A stretch of 64,000 nucleotides of DNA from Sinotaia quadrata. Lineage: Eukaryota > Mollusca > Gastropoda > Architaenioglossa > Viviparidae. Each line of letters opens with the position of its first letter. Position 1 is the stretch's first letter. A model generated the notes under the pieces. It worked only from the letters and a program-made list of their open reading frames with translations. It was not told where the DNA came from and searched no databases. Of the stretch, positions 10,221 through 21,600 are shown in pieces. A program made the position numbers and the translations under genes. Location: positions 37,022,879-37,086,878 of the forward strand of contig CM054182.1 in the NCBI GenBank assembly GCA_028829895.1, in the 5' to 3' direction.

Positions 10221-13164
10221 TTTATAGTTTTCTTTCTAGTTGTTGATTTTGGTAAAGAATAAATTATAAATTTCACATAGTTATTATATTCAGGTGCAAC
10301 TAAATGTAAGCAGAAATCTGTTTTATATATAAAGGGGAAAGGGAAAAAATGTGGCTGAACTGGAAGTTTCAAAGCCATGATTATTTTTCTTTCATTTAAA
10401 AAAAGGGACTTTTAGGATTATTAGCCAGAACTAATCTAAAAATTGCAAGTTAGTTGAGCATTAACACTTGATCCTTTATTGGATTATGTATATATGTATA
10501 TCTCTCTCTATATATATATATCTGTTAGTATTAAATGGCTCTTAAGAATAAAAGTATAAATTCATAATGCATCAGTAGTATCTTTTCTTTTATTCCTGTT
10601 TTGTTGACTTGCATGTATTTGTGATGTCAATAAATGTAATCATTTTAGTTTGTGTATTGCCATCATTTGAATACTAAAATAAACTTGACATTAAAAAGAG
10701 GTCCATTGTGCACTCACAACTGGTCTGGAGTGGGGATATAAATTCATGCTTCTCACAAACACATCTGTACAAACTGACAGAATAAAATGTTTCAGGGCAA
10801 CAGGCATTTATTGAAATTGGGATAAGGCCACTTGTTTTCATCACATATGACTAGCGTCACAGCTGTAAACATTTCATTTGGTGCATTATTCACTGACACA
10901 AAACTCTTCACTGAGGAGACTATCAAATTTACACAACAATCATGTTGACACAGGTTTACACTTTGGGTAAAAAGAGCATTTTAATGAATTATGGTACTGA
11001 AAATAAAATTCTTATGTATATCACAGAAAACTGCATACATGTCTTAAGTACACCGCCCTTCAGAACTATCTAAAGTAAAGCAACATTTTTAGAATTGAGT
11101 TATTGGAAAGAAAGAATCAAATATTACTGTCAGAAGTTTGACACTTTGGATGATTGGATGAGGGAAACACTAGGGAGTGTACTCACCCAAAAAGTGTAGT
11201 ATACAAGTAAAAAATAAATGTACCCAATCATAATCAGACATGTGAGACTATAAGGCAAGTAATGCTCTGTTATTTTGCAAGGTGAAAATCCTGTGTAGCA
11301 TTTTTTCTCTTTCTTTTTTTTTTTTTCAATCCTACAGGAATTTAAAAATTCAGGAACAATATTTCTAACAAACCTGTCTGCTATCATTTCCTTCCAACAT
11401 TTTAACATTATTTGGTAAATCTAGATGTAATAAATACATAAAAGAATCTGCTCTACATGAATAGTTTTATAATAAAACAAAAGAAGCATATATTTTATCT
11501 TAATGTTTGACAACTATTATACAGACTGATAAAATGTCAACAGCAACTAACACTAAGAATACTAAATACTGTGATAAATTGTATGTTTCACTTTAATGAA
11601 ACAGAAAAACAAAGCAAGCACAGCTTAGATTAAATTAAATCTTCATTAAAATGTCTCAATTTCAATATAAATGTGTTCTGTACCAGAGTATACCATAGTA
11701 AATTATTATAAATTTGCCTTCAAATATATTTCAGTTTTGCAGTAAATGTAATTCATTATTGCACAGTCCATTATTTGTACTATATTATTTTCAACTTCAT
11801 TATCAAATATATTAGGAGTTTGTAGTAAATGTACTTACAGACCATTATAATGTACTAACATATTTAAATTCACCACAAAATGTATCTGAATTATGCAGTA
11901 CATGTAATTAAAAATATTGCACATAGTCCATTAAAATACCATAAAATGTCATTAGTACAATTCAATCTATAAATATTGTTTTCTATTTTTGTGTATCCAT
12001 CTGTGTGAAATGCTAAGCATCCTTGACCTCTGAGCACATGGGGAGTTTTTTCCCCAATTCTGTGTATCTGTGTGAAACACTAAAGTGTTTAAGCATGAGG
12101 GAGTTTTTGGGAGCAAGCCAATATTTTCACATGGCCAGCATTATGTTGCATTCACAAAACAGAAACATCAAGTACTCATTAAAAAAAACCTCGACAGTCA
12201 AGGTAATTTGCTAAATGATGCTCAAATTTTTACTCGCAATGTGACTTATAATCAAACGTGTGGGAGTTTTTTGGGGCGAGCTGGTATTTTTACATGGCCA
12301 ACTTTATGTTGTATTCACGAAACAGAGACATCATCAAAGTATTAATAAAAAACCCACTGTCTGACAAGGTCATTTGCTAAATGATGCTTAAATTTTCACC
12401 GCAATGTGACTCTTATAATTAAGCCTTCCAATAAACAAATTCATGTATGTTCTAGCAATGCATTCATTTTAATTTTCCACCTGTCATGACAGGCAAATAC
12501 TTCTGGTATTATATATAACAGCACTGGCATAATACTAGACTACTGCACACAGTATCCATTATTACTTTTTATAAATTGTCCCATCAAATATAAATATTTA
12601 TACCAGTTATAGTGTAGACTTATTAAAGGTATTTAAACTCTCTGTCAAATACTGCTGGATACTGTGTGCACTAATTAACAACACTACACAGATAAATCTC
12701 TAAATACAAATATGTAAATGCAAGTCTCAAATTTATACATTTTCTATCTTCAACAGTAAACCAAAAATATAAGTTGCGATTTGTAGTTTCTAATTGCACT
12801 GTCAAAAACTGATGTAAATAGATATCTTCCTGGTGCTCCAGACTGGAAAATTCTTCACTGGAAAAAAATGCAGAAAAAGAAAATATACTGAAAATATAAA
12901 ATATATATATGACAAAATTTACTTAGTTAAAATAAATATACTTTTGAAATTTTTCTTTCAGTTTTCCAAGAATTTAAGAAATAATAAAGTAAACATGTTT
13001 ACAAATACATTGAAAAATAAAACATATCCACTTTATGTTAAAGAGTGCGAAAACAACATGTTTATATATTTTTTACTTCAAGAAGCATTTAAATACCTGT
13101 ACTGAAAAGTGCTGAGAAAAGTATATTTGCATTCTGCCTGGAGACAGGCAGAGTTTTGGGAATG
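10221..13164. other. Convergent intergenic region, no gene seen
   Basis: AT-rich sequence with a TA/CT microsatellite near 10495-10523 and dispersed-repeat copy B1 (12009-12480). Plus-strand AATAAA lies near 10629 and minus-strand AATAAA near 10805. Part is probably the 3' UTR of the minus-strand gene. Short ORFs here lack any recognisable feature. Confidence 0.4.
12009..12480. repeat. Dispersed repeat family B, copy 1
   Basis: Shares GCATCCTTGACCT.TGAGCAC, TTTTCACATGGCCA, ATGTTGCATT and the closing block AACAAATT.ATGTATGTTC with GCAATGCATTCATTTTAATT with a second copy at 18630-19350. The element is partly duplicated internally (two TTTGCTAAATGATGCT segments). Class unknown. Confidence 0.7.
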
Positions 13165-13564
13165 TGTGATGCTAACGCCATCTAGTTAATGGTTATGATT
13201 ATTAATTAATCACCCATAACTAATTACAGTTAATGAGAATCTTAATTCATATTATTAATAATTCTCCAGAAGACACCACTGGTCTCTCTCACTTGGCGGA
13301 TATGCGTCTTCTCTCTTCCACAACAAAGACAAACATTTATTTACCGTCACACAATATCTCCATAGGCGGAAACTTCTTACCAAAGAAAGATAAATCTGTC
13401 TTTTAATCTATATTTATCAAGCCCCCCTCCACCCACTTTTCTTTTTCCAGCATAAGGTTATCAATATATGTAAGAGGGTAATAAATTTATGAAATCAATA
13501 ATCAAATATACATATAACAAATACATTGAAAAAGATTACTTGACATCAATATTTCCATGAAACC
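13165..13564 (-). repeat. Dispersed repeat family A, copy 1 (reverse orientation)
   Basis: The reverse complement matches copies at 31416-31834 and 42555-42976 along about 400 bp. Shared landmarks are GGTTTCATGGAAATA, GTGGGTGGA, TTTATCTT, CGCCAAGTGAGAG, a TTCTGGAGAATTATTAATAA block and TAACCATTAACTAG. It looks like a short non-autonomous mobile element. Confidence 0.8.
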
Positions 13565-15133
13565 ACTAGCCTCACTATGCTTAGTAACAAAAAACTGTGA
13601 TATAGGGACACCGTCAGCCTCATTATGCTTAGTAACAACCATTTAGAAGTTAACAGTTTTCACTAGACAGTGCAAAATAATCTGACCAAGAATAACTTGA
13701 CCAATTTTGATGCTTGCTTGCTTCAATATGTTTGTTGAAAATGGACATCTTATTGAACTGATATCAATGAATTGTGAAGAGTGTCCTCAGTTATGCAGTG
13801 GTGATAAAAGGAAGCAGTTAAAAATAGAAGATAAATATGGGGAAACTCCTGTACAACAGGAATGATTAATATGATTATGACTAATGCAAAAATTCATCAA
13901 AAAGTTGATTTAATACATATTAGATGAGTTAGATATATTTTTGAAATAAAAGCATTTTATAAACATTTATTAAGAAACAGATGTTTCACTTACTAACCCA
14001 AAACCAATACTAAACATCTAAATGTCTACAGGAGAAAATCATATCATTTATTTTTCTTCTAACTCTAACCCAAAGCCAATACTAAACGTATAAATGTCCA
14101 CAGGAGAAAACTATATCACTTACTTTTCTTCTAGATTTAAAAAAAAAATATCAGCTGTGTCATACCTAGAATGAAACTTTTCTAAATCAAGTGTCATAAA
14201 TTTCATTGTAATGTTTTTGTATTCAGCATGAAACAACCTAAAAAGAAAATAATTAACTATAAACTAAAAGCAATGATCTGAAAGGAATGCAAATTTATTT
14301 TCTTACATCTTACGATATGGTCCTATTCAAATGTATACTATTACTGACAAAAATCAATCATATCTTGCAGTTCGTCCTATCTTTTTATTTTGACAGCATC
14401 TTAGATAACTTCATACCTTTACACAAACAATAATAGGTCATTGTAGATGTGAAAAATAATATCAAAAGACAATAACTTTGTTGAGGTGGGTTGAGGGGTA
14501 AAATTAAATACACAAAGCACTCAAAACTAAATTCTGTAGAATGCACAACATGCAAGGGGAATGGCAGAGGTGCTCAGAACTCTTTGAGAACACTTTCTAT
14601 GACTTTTTTCCTTTGAAGACTTTGTGTGTTCTGTGGACGTCATCCTTGTATATGAGACCACTACTTGATAGTATCATTCAGTTAATTGTTTTTTAAATCA
14701 TTAAATGACTGTGTAATAAATAACATATTCAAAAATTAAGACTGTAACAAGATGATGTTCACAGTTTCTTCAAAGTTTGATTTGTTAACTACACTGACAT
14801 TTTTATTATTATCTCTTCAAAACTTGCATACTGTTGTTAAATCTTAATATAGGATAGCCAATCAGTATCTGTATGGGGTGGATCACACCATAAGTATTCA
14901 AAAAGCATATTGGAGTATCTGAGCACTCTCCCACATTAGTTTTTTTGAGAAAAGACAGTTCTGCAGGTTTTGAAAGAAAAAAAAATTGAAATATTTAGCA
15001 AAGGGAATTAACAGAAGTGGAGAAAGGAGATTTAAAAACTATGGAGTCAGTGCACTGCAATGCAAATCCATGCTGACGGTTTGTCTCCTATACCCAGGGT
15101 GTGAGATGAAAGTGATGACATCCTGGATGTCTC
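13565..15133 (-). other. Probable 3' UTR side of the unc-89-like gene
   Basis: The sequence follows the stop codon of the minus-strand gene. It contains small direct repeats (near 13566-13650 and 13985-14140) and several minus-strand AATAAA hexamers, and no further coding exon is seen. Confidence 0.35.
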
Positions 15134-15688
15134 TCAGTCTTTCTCTGTGACATCAGAGCACTTCTGTGCTTCTTGCAGTGCCATGGTAACAACAGCCTCT
15201 GTCACTTGTTCTGCACTCTTAGTCATTTCCTCTTCTTCATCTGTTGCCAGTTTTGTTTTGCTTATACTTTTCTCATCTTCCTTTACTAATGAAACTTCCT
15301 TTTCTTGCTTGATGCCTTCTGTAGCAGACTGGCTGGCCTGTACTATATGCACTAGTGTTGGTACCACAACTTTCTGCGTGGGTTCATCACTCATATGTTT
15401 GAACCCTAATTCTTCAGGTTCTTCCAGAGTCATCTCTAATAGAGATTCTATTTTAGCGTCAGCTGTCATTTCTTCTGTTAGTGTGATGATTTCCGACAAA
15501 ACTGCTTTTTGCTTTTCTTTGACTTCCATTTGTAGTGGTCCAATTGCCTGAAGTGCCTCTGACAATCTAAGATTTTCTTCAGTGCTAGCTTTTGCTTTTC
15601 CAGATATTGTATCCGACTCTAGTACTTCAGGTGTACTAGAAAGACTAATTGCAAATTCTTTAGTCTTTGTAGTTTCTGATTTTGGTTC
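15134..15688 (-). CDS. unc-89: Terminal exon: charged C-terminal tail
   Basis: 555 bp, phase 0, 184 residues to TGA at 15134-15136. The tail is rich in Glu, Lys, Thr and Ser, with helical charged runs (KEKQKAVLSEI, ATDEEEEMTKSAEQ) and no recognised domain. The acceptor TTTTCTGGTAAAG is the only one near the start of clear coding composition that keeps frame. A tail of this size after kinase 2 is unassigned. Confidence 0.82.
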   Translation of the reverse strand, partial: EPKSETTKTKEFAISLSSTPEVLESDTISGKAKASTEENLRLSEALQAIGPLQMEVKEKQKAVLSEIITLTEEMTADAKIESLLEMTLEEPEELGFKHMSDEPTQKVVVPTLVHIVQASQSATEGIKQEKEVSLVKEDEKSISKTKLATDEEEEMTKSAEQVTEAVVTMALQEAQKCSDVTEKD

Positions 15689-18600
15689 CTTTACCAGAAA
15701 ACAAAACAAATCATGGTTTTGGTTCAAAATGCTGGCTATAATCTGATACGAATACAAAACAAAATTTTAAATTCCCCAATTTTAATTACATAATTTTTAG
15801 TGCAAAATATATATTATGCTACTTTTGTCAGGATTTTTATCAAAGACAACGTCACAACAAGTCATCCACAAAATCAGCAAGTATCTCTATCTGAAACAAT
15901 GACAGTGAGATCTGAAATGAGCTATATTAAACCTCTGAGATTTGTAACCAATTGAGCTACTATGCCTCTGAGATCTGAAACAAAGTGAGCTATACTATAC
16001 TTCTGACTGGGAACAGAAACACAATAATCTATATGATAACTAATTGAGAACAGAAACACAATAATCTATATGATAACTAATTGAGAACAGAAACACAATG
16101 ATCTACACAATACCTCTGATCGAGAACAAAACACAATAATCTATATGGTACCTCTGGAGGTGAAGTGAAACAAAATGGACTTTCTATAGTCCATTAATAA
16201 AACAAAATGGGTTATACTATAACTATCACAGAGAAAAATGAAAAATGAGAATACTTTGAGATCTGAAACAAAATGAGTGTTCTATGCTGCTGAAATATGA
16301 AACAAAATAAGCTATACTATATCTGACAGATATGAAAGAAAATCAGACTGCAATGCACATATACCTCTAAGATTTGAAAAAGAAATGAGTATACCATACC
16401 TCTGAGATTTGAAAAAAAATGAGTATACTATACCTCTGAGATTTGAAAAAAAATGAGTATACTATACCTCTGAGATTTGAAAAAAATGAGTATACTATAT
16501 CTCTGCGATTTGAAAAAAATTAGTATACTATACCTCTGAGATTTGAAAAAAATTAGTATACTATACCTCTGAGATTTGAAAAAAAAAATGAGTATACTAT
16601 ACCTCTGACTGTGAAGAAGTGAAGAACCTAGAAGGAAGTAGCAGCTCATCAAAATTCCATTTCCTGTCATCTTGTTGCCGCCTAGTGTCATACTCAAGGA
16701 CAAATTTACGCAGTCGATTGTTAAGGAAGAGATTAGACTCACGCAACTTTACTATGGTGTCGGTCAGCTGGAGCCATTTGTGTTCCAAACATTCTTGTAC
16801 ACTTGGGCGGTTTCTGTTCATAAAAAAAAAATCTGAATAATTATATAATTTTAAAAATATTTAAATGACATTGTCAGGTAAATATAATTTAAACTCATTT
16901 AAAATAATTCTCAAATCTTTGAAATGGGTAAAAGTCAGTCATTTTTATGAAAGAGAAATATGAAACGAGATAAAACTTCTTTTAGAAAAATCTACACTTT
17001 TAGAGAATAGATAGCCTGTAGATATTTTTGCTTAGTGAAGGAGATAAAAACTTCTTTTAGAAAACTCTACACTTTTAGAGAATAGATATCTTTGCTCAGT
17101 GAAGGAGATAAAAACTTCTTTTAGAAAACTCTACACTTTTAAAGAATAGATAGCCTGTAGATATCTTTGCTCAGTGAAGGAGATAAAAACTTCTTTTAGA
17201 AAACTCTACACTTTTAGAGAATAGATAGCCTGTAGATATCTTTGCTTAGTGAAGGAGGGGAATAACATATACTGTCACAATTCATGTAAATGTCTGATGC
17301 CAACGTTTTTTTGTTAATTAACAGAGATAAAAAAATAAAATAATTCTTACAATTAACTATCATAAAATAATGCATTCCACTACAAAGGTGAAAAAATAGT
17401 AAAGGACAAATAGTCTATATTTAAACGTCTTCAAGTGGAATAACTGTTTAACAATATTTTAATGAAAATTTGAAATATTTTATAATTCTGATTGCTAATG
17501 ACTGAGCAATTAATAAAATGACAGAAATAAATTATATTATGGAAACATTACAATAGAATATTCCAGGACACTTAACCCTTAGCCTGGTGCTATAGTTTTA
17601 GTAATGATGGTCTGACTGTTGCACCTTTGGAGTTTCTGTTAGTCCAAGGTGAAGTATGCTTTAATAAAACATTTTCATTTAGCTGAAGAATATGTCATCA
17701 TATTCCATACTATTCCTTCAAGTGTTCATCTTATTTATTGGACAATTTTCCCTACACTAGGCTTTATTTTATTATGTGATTATTTAAAAATGGCATAATT
17801 TTGCAACCTAAGAAACACATTCAAATGAAATTAGCAGGAGGATTATTGAAATTTTAATGATGTACGGTAAGTACATAAGGACAAAATACATACTATTATT
17901 AATAAAAATCATATACATGAGAAATTATCCAGAATTCCCTTCATTTGTATATTCCAAACAGTCTGAGTAATGTGATATGGGCTCAATCCCATTCACCTCA
18001 ACTGATCAAGACAGTAATTAGTCGGGATACAAGAAATGTTCCCAGACATCAGTCAGTTCTTTAGGATAATGTTCCATGACTTGAGAGACCTTTGGCATCA
18101 TATATGACACATGAAAAAGCTTGTTAATATTTTATGTAATAGTAATTGTTTCATTTTTAAATTCAATTTACCTCGGAAGACGTTTCATGAGCTTGTACAA
18201 AAATTTCAGTGCCTCACTGGACACACCTTCATATAGGTCACCTGCATCATATCGGCTGTATGCCACGTTGATCAGTGTCTCCTCATCACTAGCTCCAGAA
18301 AATGGAGAAAGACCACTCAGCCTGCTCAAAGAATTTAGATTGTTGAAAAGTTTTCTTTGTAGTCACAATAATTCACATTTATTTTTTGTAATAAAAGTTC
18401 ACATTTCTAAAATCAAAATGTTTGGTTGCTTAAGGTCATACCAATTTCTAGCTTAATGTTATTCACAGGCAATTATAATCAAATTAGCTTAGAGTTATGT
18501 AGAATAGTTGTTATATTTATTATAGTTGTAAGTTAAGATTGTTTTATAGTCAAATGTTTATTATTTATGAATTGGGTATATATTATTTTATCTATCTATA

Positions 18601-21600
18601 ATATCTATATATAGTTTTCCAGCTCTATCAGTGTATAATGCTAAAGCATCCTTGACCTTTGAGCACATGGGTTTTTAGTTTTTTTCACATGGCCATTTTA
18701 CCCTTGTCACGTGGGAATTTTGGGGAGTGACGCTAAAGCATCCTTGATCTTCAAGAACACAAAAGGTTTTTTTCACATGGCCAACTTTATGTTGCAATGT
18801 CACATTCATGGGAATGGGAAGGAAGGAAGTTTTCACATGGCCATGAAGGGATGGAGGGAAGGAGCAAGGAAGGAAGCTCTATCTTATGTGCTTAATTCTA
18901 AAGCATCCTTGACCTTTGGGCAATTGGGAGTTTTGGAGAGTGATGTTAAAGCATCCTTGACCTTCGAGCATTTGGGAATTTTTATGTTGCTTTATGTTGC
19001 ATTGTCACATTCATAGGAAAGGGAATGGAGGGAGGAAGGGAAGAAAGGAAGTTTTCACATGGACAGAAAGGAAGGGAGGGAGGGAAGGAAGTAAGAGGGG
19101 ATGGAGGAATGGAGGGAGGGAAAGAATGAGGGAAGAAGGAAGTTTTCTTTGGCCAGTTTTTATGTTGCATTGTCACGTTCATGAAATAGACAACATGAAA
19201 GCACACATTCAAAAAAATGATAGTCAATGTTATTTGCTAATACTCGAATTTTCACTTGCAATGTGACTTATAATCAAACATTCCAATAAACAAATTTATT
19301 TATGTTCCCAGCAATGCATTCATTTTAATTTTCTACCCAATCATATAATGGGTGACAAATACTCTAGTCTACAATGTTTATCAAAATTAAATGTTATAAT
19401 CTGCATTGACTAATCATTTTATATAATTAATAACAACAAACATGTTTAACCAATGTATAATCTTTTAATAAGAAAAAAGTAACATTTAAAAATAAATGTG
19501 ATTAAAAATTATTAATAATCTGAAATTGTGAATGGTCAGAAATCATGAGTGATCAAAGCTAATGAATATTCAAAAATTATCAATGATCAGAAAATGATTA
19601 ATGATCTGATCTGTCAGCAAATAGAAGTCATCAATGACTGAGATACTGTTTGATCAGAATTAATAAATGATAAGAAATATGTAAATTCTGAAAGTGTGAA
19701 TGACCAGGGAACAAGAATGACCTGAACTAAAGAATCATCAGAAACTGGGCAAGATCAGAGATCATGAATAATCAGAACTAATAAGTGATCAGAAATTTTG
19801 AATAATCAGTATTTGAAAGATCAGCATTCATAATCAATAATCATAAATGATCTGAAAATTATGAAAGATAAGAAATTATCAATGATCAGAGATAATGAAT
19901 AAGGAGAAAACAATGATCATAATTGAAGAATAGTCAAAAATACTGAATAATCAAAAACTTTGAATAATCAGTAATTGTGATGATCAAACTCACAGTAAAA
20001 ATGTCAAGGTGCCCACTCCCCAAATATCAGATGAAAAACTGACAATTTCTTTTGCCACCACTTCAGGAGCTGAAACAAAACCAATTCTTAAAACTATCAA
20101 TATTTAAAATGAATACATCACTTTTTCATTCCAAGCAAGATACTAACTTCTTTAAGGTAAACAGTAAATTATTTGGTGATTGACTCCATATTGCTAAGAA
20201 TTCAGCAAAAGAAATGTCATCTGTTCTTTATTCAAAGCATTTGTATAATTTAGTATCAAAACAATCTTCATTCATAGTTCTTTCTCTCATTTGCATATGA
20301 ATATTAACTATTGCACATTACTATCTAATTCTATTATCCATTACTATCTAATTCTATTATCCATTATTATCTAATTCTATTATCCATTACTATCTAATTC
20401 TATTATCCATTACTATCTAATTCTATTATCCATTACTATCTAATTCTATTATCCATTACTATCTAATTCTATTATCCATTACTATCTAATTCTATTATCC
20501 ATTACTATTTAATTCTATTATCCATTACTAACTAAAATTATATTATCCATTACTAACTAATTCTATTATCCATTACTATTTAATTCTATTATCCATTACC
20601 GTCTAATTCTATTATCCATTACTATTTAATTCTATTATCCATTACCGTCTAATTCTATTATCCGTTACTATTTAATTCTCAAAGAATGTATCTTATAAAT
20701 CAAGAGCATTTGAATGTGACTCAGCTTGATTACAAAACAAAAATCTCCATATATTTATGTCTCATAATAATTAATTCCTAACATGTTCAAAAGTTACATG
20801 ATCATAAGTAAATTATAAAGACATGTCACATGTGATAAAAAATCTTATTTCAATGATAAACATCAAACAGAAAAATTTCTCTTAAAATGATTACAGATTT
20901 GATGGGAGTTTTTGATGGTATGAAGATAGAAAACTAAATAAAATAGGGTACAATGCTTACATGTCTTTAAAAATTTACTTATGGACCCACAGTATACTGA
21001 TTTTAAGTAGTGATGAAAAATAAACACAAACCAATGAAATCTGGGAATCCTTTGCGTGGGACCTGTAAACCTTCAGGTCCAGGTACAATCTGTGCTAAAG
21101 AGAAGTCTGACAGTTTCAGGTCCAAGCCATGTGGGCCACAGAGCAGGAGTGCTGAAGGTTGCAAATTCAAATGTACTATTTGGTTCTGGTGCAGGTACTG
21201 TAAGCCATGCAACACCTAACAGTCACAGGAACAGTGAGAAATAAAATAACATGTATTCTTTTAAAATAGACTTCTTTTTTTTTAAAAGGGAGATTTTAAA
21301 TTATATTTAATACCATCCCAAGACAATTTCTCAATATATTATCTGCTGAAAGCCAGAATGTAGATCACAACAGAAGCAATTAAACAAATGATTTGAAGTT
21401 TGATAGAGTTATCTTCTATAATTGATTATGTATTATCAACTTTATTATTTGGTTGTACAAATCTGAAAGTGTGTGATTGTTCTCAACACCAATATTTATG
21501 GCTTATGCATTTTTTATTTATGGAAATATAACTACTGGGCAATATATCTGATCTTATTGCACAATAATTTCGTCTATATCAGATACAAGAGCATCACAGT

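Noticed and set aside
15147..15551. 134-residue plus-strand ORF
   Set aside because: Antisense shadow of the unc-89-like terminal exon. Its Ser/Val/Ile/Cys-rich composition mirrors the Glu/Lys/Thr coding strand.
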